The notes beneath the pieces were generated by a model that ran no database searches, was not told where the DNA came from, and was given only the letters and a program-made list of their open reading frames with translations. Below are positions 42,863 through 52,107 of a DNA stretch of 64,000 nucleotides, in pieces. The position numbers were made by a program, and so were the translations under genes. Origin of the DNA: an uncultured Bacteroidales bacterium (GTDB lineage: Bacteria > Bacteroidota > Bacteroidia > Bacteroidales > UBA11471); assembly GCA_944325415.1 (NCBI GenBank), contig CALUZW010000010.1:28509-92508 (forward strand). Reading direction: 5' to 3'. Every line of letters begins with the position of its first letter. Position 1 is the stretch's first letter.

Positions 42863-45800
42863 ATGAATCACCCGAGAATTCCCCTCCATATAGTTTTTCT
42901 TCTTCTGACGTTGATAATGCTGCCGGTATTGGCACAACCAACAGTCGGTCGAGAGCGACCCGAAAATCCGGCTGACAGCCTGCGCCTCACCAGGGAGCGC
43001 CTTGAAAAGGCGCTGGACAGAAAAGCATACCCGGCAGCAACCGGCTACCTCATCGACGGCTGCGAATACCAGTTACTCCTGACCGAAGACAGTCTGCCGT
43101 CGCTAATTGCATACATCGACTCACAGGCACGACTCTGCCCCGACACGGCCTCACAATCGTTGCTGTACGGCTACGAAGCTTCGCTGCTGCACCGCTACTA
43201 CGAACGCCATCGCGGGGCCATACAGCAACGGGGAAGGTTGGCCGAACCGCCGGCCGATATGCGGGAATGGGACACCGAAAGCTTTGCGGCCGCCATCATC
43301 GACCTGACCGAACAGTCGTTACGAGCCGAGAAACTTCTCTTCTCAACCCCGTGTTCCCACTTTCCGTTTCTGCCTGCGGGCGATACGCCGGGCCATCGGC
43401 AGGAAGCAACCGTTTATGATTTTCTGGCCCAACAGGCCATCGACATGTACCGGGCTCTGATAGCCCGATACCCCACCCCTCTGGTATCCGAAGAGTGGCC
43501 GCTCCGCATCGACACCACAATGCTGTCAAGCCCGGAAGGGTCGCTGAGCCACAACCTGCGTCGCCGCATCATCGGGCTCTACGACCGGCTCTGCGCCCTG
43601 CGCAGCGACACGCCGCAATCGCCATTCGTTTTTCTCGCACGTCTCAACCGCGAACGTTTCCTGCAAGAGCAGGCTCCCGACTCGGTCTACGCGGGCCGAC
43701 TGCTCGCGCTCTACCGGGCCTATGAGACACTGCCCCTCTCGACCGAAGCACTGATATCTGCCGGAGAGGTAATGACACCCCAAACGCCACAACTCGAAGA
43801 GTGGCTCTCGGCCTGCGAAAGCCAGCTGGAACGATACACCGGCTACCCCCGTATCGGCTGCCTGCGGAATCTCTACCTGAGCCTTACCGCCCCGCTCTTT
43901 TACGCGACTGTTCCCGAAGTGGTATATCCGGGGAGGGAGACACCGTTTGCATACTCCTACTCCCGGGCCGACAGCGTGGTCATGCACCTTTTCGCCCATC
44001 AGGACTCCACCCCGCTCCTGTCGCGACACCTCACCGTGGCCGACACCCGGATAGGAGAGACAAAAGAGGGTGAAGCACTCCTGCCTGCTCTTGCACCGGG
44101 CCGCTACCGCATCAGATTCGACATCGGCGGGAAGGTTGCCACCTCGGCCAAAGCCCAATTTTCGGTATCGGCGCTTTTTGCCTACACACAGAACGGGTCG
44201 GGCAACGGGTCGGCCCACATCATTGTAACCGACGGCGCGTCGGGCGCACCGCAAAGCAACAGCCCGGTGAACCTGTACACAGCCTCGCCCCGCTATTCCG
44301 ACCACTATGTCCTGCTCAAAACACTATCGACCGACAGTAACGGACTGCTCTCTATCGACGACCGGGAGGTGGTAGCTTTCCGACCCGTGTCGGCCGGCGA
44401 CACGCTATACCCGATCAGCCGACTGACAGTGGGCTCGACCTACTCTCACCAGCCATCGGGCGAGGAAATATGCACCGCGCTCTTTACCGACCGCGCCATA
44501 TACCGTCCCGGCGACACCCTGCATTTTGCCGGCATCGTCTTTTCGCGGGGAGCTGCCGAAAGTCGTGCCGTCGCCGGCGAGAGCCAGACGGTCGAGCTGT
44601 ACGGTCCCAACGGAAAAATTGCCGAGTGTGCGGTCAAGAGCGACGCCTACGGCTCGTTCGCGGGAGAATTTGTCCTGCCGAAACAGACTTCGGGCTACTT
44701 CCGCCTGCAAGGATACAACGGCAGCCAAGGCATACAGGTGGCCGAATATAAAAAAGGTACTTTCGACATAACACTCGACACCCCAGCCCCCTCCTACTTC
44801 TCGGGCTGTCCCATCACATTGTCGGGTCGCGTTACCGGCTATGCGGGAGAGGCCATTGCCCACGCCGCCGTCAATTTCCAAGTCAAAGAGTCGTTCTATT
44901 TCCGCGGGAACCGAGAGGGACAGACCCTGTCGGGCATGACGGTATCCGATGCCGAAGGTCGGTTCACGCTCACCTTCCGGCCACAACCCGCCGCTCACCG
45001 TACCTCTTATCGCATGTACCAGGCCGAGTTCTCGGCCACAGCCGCCAACGGCGAGACACAGCGTGTGCAACTTGTGTTCGGCGTAACAGACCAGCCTCTG
45101 CTTTTGGAGCTGAACCTGCCGGAACGGCACGACAAGAAAGACCCCCTCTCCCTCTCGCCCTCCGTAACGGCCGCACCCAACGCTTCGCCGGTTGCCGATT
45201 GCCGCTACGAGATTTTCGCCCTGCAACCACCTGCCGACGCGATAGAAGAGACGGGCATCTTCTCCGAGAGCCGCTACGACTCGCTGCCCAACGGACAGTG
45301 CGTCGCCTCGGGTCGGATAGCGGAAGGAGAGAGCGTGCGGCTGAAAACCAGACAATGGGCTTCGGGCCTGTACCGCGTAGTGATAAGAGCCACCAACCGG
45401 GATGGGGCAACCGACAGCCTCTCCCGCCACATCATTCTCTACGGGAGCAAAGACTCACAGCCGCCCCTGCCGACAGCCCTTTGGGTACCCCTGCGGGAGA
45501 TAACGGTGCGCGAGGGAGAGACCGTGAAGATTCCCTGCGGAACAAGCCACACCGACGTGTCGCTCCTCGTCCAGTTGTTTGAGCAGGGCGAGATGAAGAC
45601 CAGCTTCCGAAAAACCATCGACCGGGAAAATATCGAGCTCGATATTCCCGCCCATACGACATCTGACGGCCCTCTCACCCTTATGCTGTCGCTGGTCAAG
45701 GAGAACCGCCTCTACACTTCGGAGGTCGTGGTGCGGAGAGAGAGACCCGACCGCACATTGCAGATTGTTCCCCGCACCTTCCGCGACCGCATCGGCAGCG

Positions 45801-48460
45801 GAAGCCATGAAACGTGGACGTTCCGTCTGAAAGAGAGCCGGGGCAAAGCGGTGCAGGCCCGCCTCATCGCCACCTTGTACGACCAGGCCCTCGATGCCAT
45901 CGTGCCCCATTCCTGGTCGTTCTCGCCCTACGTCGTATCCTTCCCCACACCGGTCTATACCCAATCGCCCGGACAACAGTACCTCTCGGCCCACACAGTG
46001 GCCAACGAAGAGTGCCCCGCCAACGGCCGGTACAACGAGTGGCTCGCTGGTCGCTACGGGCAACGGTTGTCGGTCAACGCCCTCGCCCGACCGGGTTTGC
46101 GGGCCGACGCGACGCTTCTGGCTTCGGCAAAAACCGAGAGCCGGCTGTCGACCGACGAAAGCGGAAGTACCGTTCCGCCACTGCGCCGGGATTTCAGAGA
46201 GACCGCCTTCTTTTATCCGCAGCTTGAAAGCAACAAGAGAGGCTTTGTCGACCTCTCCTTCACCCTCCCCGACAGCCACACCTCATGGAAACTGATACTG
46301 CTGGCCGTTACAGAAGATATGCACAGCGGTCTCTACACCGACACGATTGTCGCCTCGAAATCGCTCATGGTATTTCCCAACCTGCCCCGGTTTGCCCGCA
46401 TCGGCGACCGGGTAACCATAGCGACACGCCTCGGCAATACCACCGGGAAAACCTACAAAGGCCGACTGTCGATGGAGCTGTTCAACCCGGAGAACGACTC
46501 GCTGCTGTTCCGTAGCGAGATACCGTTCGAGACCGCTCCCGGCGAAACTCAAAGCCTCCCGATGAATTTCCCGACCGAGCGATGGAATCAAATGCCGTAT
46601 GTGGGTGTGCGCATCGTCGCCACCTCCGACGACGGCACCTCCGACGGCGAACAGCGCCTGCTGCCGCTGTTGCCCCGGCAGATATTCCTGACCGAAACCG
46701 CCTCACCCGAGAAACGCGGCAAAGAGGGGTATGCCATCGAAATGCAAAGTATTCTCACACCGCCCGAGGGCGAAAGACTCTTCGACGTCACGCTGAGCTA
46801 TGCCCCCTCGCCCCTGTGGTTTGTGGTGCAGGCTCTACCGGGACTCACCGAGCAGCCCGACGAGAACTCCACCCCCGACCTTCTGGCCGCCTTCTACGGC
46901 AACACGCTGGCCGAAGCACTGGTGATGCAGAACCCCGAATTTGCAGCGGCCATCGCCTCGCAAAGCCATGCGGCCGACACCCTCACCTCGCCCCTCTCGC
47001 AAAATGCATCGCTCAAAATGGTTCTGCTCGAAGAGACCCCCTGGCTTCTTGAAGCCCGCACCGAGAACGAACGCATCGGACGTCTGGCCGGGCTCCTCGA
47101 CCGCAAACGCTGCGTCACGGCCCAACATCGTGCACTGCAACAGTTGCTTGCCTTGCAAAACGACGATGGCGGATTTCCGTGGAGAAAAGGCATGATAAGC
47201 CACATCGGGCAGACACTCTCGGTCATGGAACACTACGTCAATCTCTACCGGCGAGGAGTGCTCAGCGAAGACGAGTCGCACGTGCAGCTCTACTCCCGGG
47301 CCATGAGCTACCTCAGCCGCAACCTAGTGGGCGATACCGCACGGATAAGGCAGCAAGAAGAGGTTTCGGTGCAACAGCTCCGCTACCTGGCCTTGCAGGC
47401 GGCATTCCCGCAAGCACTCACCGAGAACGAAGAGGCCGGATACGCCCTGCTGTATGACAGGGCTACCCGCAACTGGCGACAGGCAGGTCTCGTCGGCAAG
47501 GCTCTCACGGCCCGTCTGCTCTTCGACAGCGGCCGGGAAGAGGAGGCTCACCGCATCGTCGCTTCGCTCATCGGCTACTCCACCTCCCACGACGAAGCAA
47601 CGACATGGGCCCAGGACAATATAGAAGTGAACTCTCCGACAGGCGACATCGCTCGACATACCCTGCTCATGGAGACCGTCGCCCGGATTCAGCCCGACAA
47701 CAAACGTCTGCCCGAGATGGCGGCCTGGCTGCTACAACAAAAAGAGTCGCGCGACTGGGGTACGACACCGGTTACCCTCGACGCCTTATCGGCTCTGACC
47801 GCCTACGGAGGGCTCTCGCTCGCCCCCACGGAAGAGACAGCGACCGTCGTTTGGGGCAACGATACCGTGGCGGCCCCGCGTCATACCTACGGCTACATAC
47901 AGTTGAGCCGCCGTGGCGAGACGGCAGAGACCGGACTGGGACGTGTATTCTTCCCAGCCAAGCATAACGAGGGGCCGGACCAGCGGCCTTGGGCCGGACT
48001 GTACCGGCGCTATTTTGCCGATGCCGACAAGATAGTGAAACGGGGCAACGGCATATCGCTTGAAAAACGTCTGTACATCGTGCGGGGCGACTCGCTCATC
48101 GCACTGTCCGAAGCGACACCCCGCGTCGGCGACAAGGTGGAGACACAGCTCATCGTCTCTGCCGAGCGCGACCTCGACTTTGTGGTCATCAAAGACCACC
48201 GGGCCGCCTGTCTCGAACCGGCCGACCAGACCTCGGAAAGGGTTATGGCCGGATACATTTCGGCCCTGAGAGAGACCCGCGATGCAGCCACACACTTCTA
48301 CATCGAGCACCTGCCCAAAGGGCTCCATGTCCTGACCTACGGGGCCTACATCGACCGCACGGGCAGCTACCTCGACGGCAGTGCCGCCCTGCAATGCCTC
48401 TATGCCCCACAGGCAACAGCCCATAGCCGGGGCAGCCGCATCGACATCGGCGGGAAATAA
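42863..48460 (+). CDS. Alpha-2-macroglobulin family protein lacking the thioester motif
   Basis: 1865 residues with a signal peptide (IPLHIVFLLLTLIMLPVLAQ). N-terminal helical region to about 340, then MG domains with the MG2-type block CTALFTDRAIYRPGDTLHFAGIVF (about 540), the bait/A2M_N_2 region, and the A2M domain near RDFRETAFFYPQLESNKRGFVDLSFTLPDSHTSWKL. Where relatives have a CxEQ thioester (pattern ALPxLxExPYECTEQ), this protein reads ALPGLTEQP then DENSTPDLL, so Cys and Gln appear lost. The following alpha/alpha toroid (ALQQLLALQNDDGGFPWRKG) is kept. Large Bacteroidetes A2Ms are thought to trap proteases in the envelope. This one would have to work without covalent capture. No PBP1c gene is adjacent. 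Confidence 0.85.
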   Translation: MNHPRIPLHIVFLLLTLIMLPVLAQPTVGRERPENPADSLRLTRERLEKALDRKAYPAATGYLIDGCEYQLLLTEDSLPSLIAYIDSQARLCPDTASQSLLYGYEASLLHRYYERHRGAIQQRGRLAEPPADMREWDTESFAAAIIDLTEQSLRAEKLLFSTPCSHFPFLPAGDTPGHRQEATVYDFLAQQAIDMYRALIARYPTPLVSEEWPLRIDTTMLSSPEGSLSHNLRRRIIGLYDRLCALRSDTPQSPFVFLARLNRERFLQEQAPDSVYAGRLLALYRAYETLPLSTEALISAGEVMTPQTPQLEEWLSACESQLERYTGYPRIGCLRNLYLSLTAPLFYATVPEVVYPGRETPFAYSYSRADSVVMHLFAHQDSTPLLSRHLTVADTRIGETKEGEALLPALAPGRYRIRFDIGGKVATSAKAQFSVSALFAYTQNGSGNGSAHIIVTDGASGAPQSNSPVNLYTASPRYSDHYVLLKTLSTDSNGLLSIDDREVVAFRPVSAGDTLYPISRLTVGSTYSHQPSGEEICTALFTDRAIYRPGDTLHFAGIVFSRGAAESRAVAGESQTVELYGPNGKIAECAVKSDAYGSFAGEFVLPKQTSGYFRLQGYNGSQGIQVAEYKKGTFDITLDTPAPSYFSGCPITLSGRVTGYAGEAIAHAAVNFQVKESFYFRGNREGQTLSGMTVSDAEGRFTLTFRPQPAAHRTSYRMYQAEFSATAANGETQRVQLVFGVTDQPLLLELNLPERHDKKDPLSLSPSVTAAPNASPVADCRYEIFALQPPADAIEETGIFSESRYDSLPNGQCVASGRIAEGESVRLKTRQWASGLYRVVIRATNRDGATDSLSRHIILYGSKDSQPPLPTALWVPLREITVREGETVKIPCGTSHTDVSLLVQLFEQGEMKTSFRKTIDRENIELDIPAHTTSDGPLTLMLSLVKENRLYTSEVVVRRERPDRTLQIVPRTFRDRIGSGSHETWTFRLKESRGKAVQARLIATLYDQALDAIVPHSWSFSPYVVSFPTPVYTQSPGQQYLSAHTVANEECPANGRYNEWLAGRYGQRLSVNALARPGLRADATLLASAKTESRLSTDESGSTVPPLRRDFRETAFFYPQLESNKRGFVDLSFTLPDSHTSWKLILLAVTEDMHSGLYTDTIVASKSLMVFPNLPRFARIGDRVTIATRLGNTTGKTYKGRLSMELFNPENDSLLFRSEIPFETAPGETQSLPMNFPTERWNQMPYVGVRIVATSDDGTSDGEQRLLPLLPRQIFLTETASPEKRGKEGYAIEMQSILTPPEGERLFDVTLSYAPSPLWFVVQALPGLTEQPDENSTPDLLAAFYGNTLAEALVMQNPEFAAAIASQSHAADTLTSPLSQNASLKMVLLEETPWLLEARTENERIGRLAGLLDRKRCVTAQHRALQQLLALQNDDGGFPWRKGMISHIGQTLSVMEHYVNLYRRGVLSEDESHVQLYSRAMSYLSRNLVGDTARIRQQEEVSVQQLRYLALQAAFPQALTENEEAGYALLYDRATRNWRQAGLVGKALTARLLFDSGREEEAHRIVASLIGYSTSHDEATTWAQDNIEVNSPTGDIARHTLLMETVARIQPDNKRLPEMAAWLLQQKESRDWGTTPVTLDALSALTAYGGLSLAPTEETATVVWGNDTVAAPRHTYGYIQLSRRGETAETGLGRVFFPAKHNEGPDQRPWAGLYRRYFADADKIVKRGNGISLEKRLYIVRGDSLIALSEATPRVGDKVETQLIVSAERDLDFVVIKDHRAACLEPADQTSERVMAGYISALRETRDAATHFYIEHLPKGLHVLTYGAYIDRTGSYLDGSAALQCLYAPQATAHSRGSRIDIGGK

Positions 48461-48462
48461 GA

Positions 48463-49143
48463 TTACAGATTTTTGATTTTGAAGATGTTGTACGACACCT
48501 TATCGTCGTACACATCGGCTCCGGAATAGCGCTTCACCAGCCGTACCACCCGCACGGTAACGGGGAGCGCTACGACTTCATAGGCCGACTTCAAGAGCGT
48601 CTGCGAGAGAATCATGACTCCGATGGTCTCGGCCGGCAGGATACCGCCGAAGGCCAGCGGGAAAAACAGCAGGGAGTCGGCCCCCTCGCCCAGGAGGGTG
48701 GAGACCACGGCCCGCAGGGAGAAATGACGTCCGCGCGAAGCCAGTTTCATGCGGCTCATCACATAGGCATTGATAAACGACCCCACCAGAAATGCGAGGA
48801 AACTGGCCAGGGCAATGCGGGGCGTCAGTCCGAACAAGGCGGCAAAAGCCTCCTGATGCGGCCACGACGATGCCGCCGGCAGCCAGATGGCCAACTGGAT
48901 AAAGGCCACGGCGATGAAGTTGGCCACAAACCCCGCCCAGATGAGCAGCCGGGCCTTGCGATAGCCCCACACCTCGGCGACACAGTCGTTGATGATATAG
49001 GAAATAGGAAATACGATGAGGCCGGCGGTAATGGTGAGCGCACCCACCGAAACGATTTTCACCTCCAAGATATTGGCCAGCGTGAGGCACACACAGAACA
49101 GAATACCCAGCAGGGCAAAGGCCAGATTGACCGATTGTTTCAT
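48463..49143 (-). CDS. Queuosine precursor transporter (YhhQ/VUT family)
   Basis: 226 residues with six hydrophobic helices. The COG1738/DUF165 pattern is clear: TLANILEVKIVSVGALTITAGLIVFPISYIINDCVAEVWGYRKAR, then GSFINAYVMSRMK and LGEGADSLLFFPLAFGG. Members import the queuosine precursors preQ0/preQ1 or queuine across the inner membrane. It ends 2 nt from the convergent A2M stop, with no terminator hairpin between. A full promoter lies upstream (49221-49252). Confidence 0.9.
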   Translation of the reverse strand: MKQSVNLAFALLGILFCVCLTLANILEVKIVSVGALTITAGLIVFPISYIINDCVAEVWGYRKARLLIWAGFVANFIAVAFIQLAIWLPAASSWPHQEAFAALFGLTPRIALASFLAFLVGSFINAYVMSRMKLASRGRHFSLRAVVSTLLGEGADSLLFFPLAFGGILPAETIGVMILSQTLLKSAYEVVALPVTVRVVRLVKRYSGADVYDDKVSYNIFKIKNL

Positions 49144-49220
49144 TTCTCTTGTTTTTTACGTGGTTGACCTGGAATACACGGCCGCGTCGGGTAGACGGCG
49201 GCATCGCACGAAGCGAGGCG

Positions 49221-49252
49221 CAAAGATAACAGTTCTTTCTGTTCCGGTCAAA
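49221..49252 (-). promoter_or_regulatory. Promoter of the YhhQ-family gene
   Basis: Minus strand TTTG (49252-49249), 20 nt, TATCTTTG (49228-49221). The 315-nt intergenic gap 49144-49458 holds this and the divergent pectate lyase promoter and nothing else recognised. Confidence 0.75.
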
Positions 49253-49342
49253 TGCTACACCGACAAGTATTTCCTCGGAAAAATACGGAACACCCGCCAC
49301 GACAGGCAGCTTCTTTTCCGCAATATTCTCCGGCCGGAATGC

Positions 49343-49373
49343 TTGCTTTTTCGGGAAAGAGAATCTATATTTG
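49343..49373 (+). promoter_or_regulatory. Promoter of the pectate lyase gene
   Basis: TTG (49343-49345), 20 nt, TATATTTG (49366-49373), 85 nt before ATG 49459. Confidence 0.7.
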
Positions 49374-49458
49374 GCTTTCACAAAACCAAATCCCGGCTCC
49401 GGAGCCTTACAACGCCCGCCCGTATCTCCAAACGACAACCTTAAAAATCTCCACATCT

Positions 49459-50880
49459 ATGAAAAACATCGGCTGGGTATTCCTGCTCATTCTCGCAAAC
49501 CTTTTCCCCGTACAAGCCCAACTGTCGGTTCATGACCTGAATACCCCCTTCGGCTGGGCGGTATGCACCTCTCTCACCTCGGGCGACGACTACCGGCTGA
49601 CAGGTGGCGGCAACGGGTCGAGCATCACCCTGACAAGTAACGGAGGCGACATGAAAGAAGCCCTCTACGATGCCATACAGCGCTACGACATCGTCGTTCT
49701 CGACGGTTCGGCCGGCGACTTCTCGATTTCGAGTTCGCTCTCGTTGAAGGGTCTTCGCAACAAAACCATCGTGGGTATCAACGGTGCCCGCCTCTGCTCG
49801 GCCTTCTCGGTAACCGAAGAAATAAAGGCCGCACTCGACAGCGTTGGCGTGAAAAACATGAGTGGCAGCGACGGAGGCGGCACCCTCGTCAACGGAGCGG
49901 AAGTAAAGGAAGAAGGCGAATACTATACCCGAAAAACCCTTATCGAACTCCTCGGAGACGAAAAGGAGAGCTACCGCAAGTCGGGCATCTTCACCCTCAA
50001 TCTGTGCGAAAACCTCATCATCCGCAACCTGGCATTTGTAGGCCCGGGCTCGGTCGATGTGGGCGGATACGACCTAATCTCCGTTACCGGCAGCACCCAC
50101 CTGTGGGTAGACCACTGCTCCTTTACCGACGGTATGGACGGGAATATGGACATCACCCAGCGGGCCGATTTCGTAACCGTCTCGTGGTGCACATTCGCCT
50201 ATACCTCCCGCAGCTATGCCCACGCATTCAGCAACCTGATTGCCGGCTCCGACGACCCGAGCCAGGGCGAATACAACCTGAATGTTACCTGGGCCAACTG
50301 CTGGTGGCAGACGGGGTGTCAGAACCGTATGCCCATGGCCCGCTTCGGCGTGATACACCTCATCAACAACTTCTACGACTGCCCCGGCGCATCGCGCTGC
50401 ATCAATCCGCGCAAAGAGAGCGACTTCCGCATCGAAGGCAACTACTTTGCCCCCGGCGTAACCCGCATCTTCTCCCAGACCGACGCTACGGCCTGTGTGT
50501 GGAAAGACAACCTCTTTTCCGAGGCCTTTACCCCCGAAGACTTCGGTTCGGTGCTTATACCCTACACCTACCCGCTCTATGAGGCGTCCGAGGTAGAAGC
50601 GGTGGTGAGCAACCCCCGCAACGGTGCCGGTCCCACCCTGGAAGAGCCGCTCGACATGACACGGCACACCAGCCACATCGGCGAGAGTAGTGCCGGCCCC
50701 GCCATGCGTCAGGCAGGTCTGAGCGTGATTGCCCCGAACGCCACCACGCCTCTGTCGCTCTACTCGACCGACGGGCGACTGCTCCACTCGGCAACGGGGC
50801 GGCTGTGCCTGGCCGCCTATCCCCGCGGCACCTACATTGTGTCCGACGGAAACCGACAGTTGAAAATCGTACGTCCCTGA
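49459..50880 (+). CDS. Pectate lyase, polysaccharide lyase family 1
   Basis: 473 residues from ATG 49459, with a signal peptide ([18 protein letters not shown]). The upstream extension of the frame contains the promoter. PL1 parallel beta-helix motifs: [41 protein letters not shown] (calcium ligands), and the catalytic [18 protein letters not shown] (R-x-P-x-x-R). It cleaves polygalacturonate by beta-elimination. The last about 50 residues ([35 protein letters not shown]) resemble a short type IX secretion/sorting tail. No SusC/D pair is nearby, so it is not in a typical polysaccharide locus. Confidence 0.88.
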   Translation: MKNIGWVFLLILANLFPVQAQLSVHDLNTPFGWAVCTSLTSGDDYRLTGGGNGSSITLTSNGGDMKEALYDAIQRYDIVVLDGSAGDFSISSSLSLKGLRNKTIVGINGARLCSAFSVTEEIKAALDSVGVKNMSGSDGGGTLVNGAEVKEEGEYYTRKTLIELLGDEKESYRKSGIFTLNLCENLIIRNLAFVGPGSVDVGGYDLISVTGSTHLWVDHCSFTDGMDGNMDITQRADFVTVSWCTFAYTSRSYAHAFSNLIAGSDDPSQGEYNLNVTWANCWWQTGCQNRMPMARFGVIHLINNFYDCPGASRCINPRKESDFRIEGNYFAPGVTRIFSQTDATACVWKDNLFSEAFTPEDFGSVLIPYTYPLYEASEVEAVVSNPRNGAGPTLEEPLDMTRHTSHIGESSAGPAMRQAGLSVIAPNATTPLSLYSTDGRLLHSATGRLCLAAYPRGTYIVSDGNRQLKIVRP

Positions 50881-51007
50881 CCCTGCCCCTTCCTCCTGCG
50901 CACACCGGCCGGGCAAGAGGGTCAAAAGCCCGACAGGGAGATATTCTGCCACCTCGACGTCAAAAAAAATTTTCACGAAATAACACCCCGATAACAATTT
51001 ATTTTTC

Positions 51008-51015
51008 TATTTTTG
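51008..51015 (+). promoter_or_regulatory. -7 box TATTTTTG of pfkA
   Basis: TAnnTTTG match 57 nt before ATG 51072. Weak -33. Confidence 0.5.
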
Positions 51016-51071
51016 CGATACCTGCAAATAGGTTTTGTAAAAAGGATTGTTTCATTAAGGTAAAAAACAAA

Positions 51072-52070
51072 ATGGACGAAACAGTAACAAAAAAAGAAAA
51101 ATTCTGCATCGGCATTCTTACCTCAGGAGGCGATGCACCCGGCATGAACGCGGCCGTCAGAGCCGTAACCCGTTCGGCCATATACAACGGATTTGAGGTA
51201 AAAGCCATTTACCGGGGTTACAAAGGTCTGCTAAGCGGAGAAATCGTTCCCTTCAAGACACAGAACGTGAGCAACATCATACAACAGGGTGGAACCATCT
51301 TGAAAACAGCCCGCTGTAAAGAGTTTGAGACGGTCGAGGGACGTAAAATCGCCTACGAAACACTGCAACGCGAAGAAATCGACGCCCTGGTAGTCATCGG
51401 CGGCGACGGAACACTCACGGGTGCCCGCATCTTCGCCACCGAATACAATTTCCCCATTGTCGGACTGCCGGGAACCATCGACAACGACTTGTTCGGTACC
51501 GACACCACCATCGGATACGACACCGCCCTCAACACCATCATGCAGGCTGTCGACAAGATACGCGACACGGCCACCTCGCACGAGCGGCTGTTCTTCATCG
51601 AAGTGATGGGTCGCGACGCCGGCTTCCTGGCCCTCAACGGTGCCATTGCCTCGGGAGCCGAAGCAGCCATCATTCCCGAAATAGCTACCGAGGTCGACCA
51701 GTTGGGCGAACTCATCAAGAACGGATTCAGAAAATCGAAAAACAGTAGTATCGTACTGGTTGCCGAAAGCCCCATAACGGGTGGAGCCATGCATCTGGCC
51801 GAGCGTGTCAAGAACGAATTCCCGCAATACGACGTGCGCGTCTCCATACTGGGACACTTGCAGCGAGGCGGTTCGCCATCGGCCCACGACCGCATACTGG
51901 CCAGCCGCATGGGAGCAGCCGCCATCGACGCCCTCATCGAGGGTCAGCGCAACGTCATGATAGGCATACAGAACGACCAGATTGTGTATGTGCCGTTCTC
52001 CAAGGCCATCAAAAACGACAAGCCCATCAATCGGGAGTTGCTCAACACCTTGCGCATACTTTCGATATAA
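51072..52070 (+). CDS. pfkA: ATP-dependent 6-phosphofructokinase
   Basis: 332 residues from ATG 51072. Phosphorylates fructose 6-phosphate in glycolysis. [14 protein letters not shown] (about 19-32), GGDGTLTGA (about 110-118; Gly after GGD indicates ATP rather than PPi use), the catalytic [23 protein letters not shown] and [22 protein letters not shown] are all present. The N-terminal extension in frame to 50805 precedes the promoter and is not coding. relA/spoT follows 37 nt downstream. Confidence 0.95.
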   Translation: MDETVTKKEKFCIGILTSGGDAPGMNAAVRAVTRSAIYNGFEVKAIYRGYKGLLSGEIVPFKTQNVSNIIQQGGTILKTARCKEFETVEGRKIAYETLQREEIDALVVIGGDGTLTGARIFATEYNFPIVGLPGTIDNDLFGTDTTIGYDTALNTIMQAVDKIRDTATSHERLFFIEVMGRDAGFLALNGAIASGAEAAIIPEIATEVDQLGELIKNGFRKSKNSSIVLVAESPITGGAMHLAERVKNEFPQYDVRVSILGHLQRGGSPSAHDRILASRMGAAAIDALIEGQRNVMIGIQNDQIVYVPFSKAIKNDKPINRELLNTLRILSI

Positions 52071-52107
52071 TACGGTAGAGAAACATCGATAAATCCCCCT
52101 TTTTCCT

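Noticed and set aside
49144..49230. Possible preQ1 riboswitch in the leader of the YhhQ-family transporter: a short stem followed by TAAAAAACAAG
   Set aside because: The A-rich tail is suggestive, but I could not find the conserved loop residues or the pseudoknot pairing between loop and tail that the preQ1-I class needs. A covariance-model search would decide.
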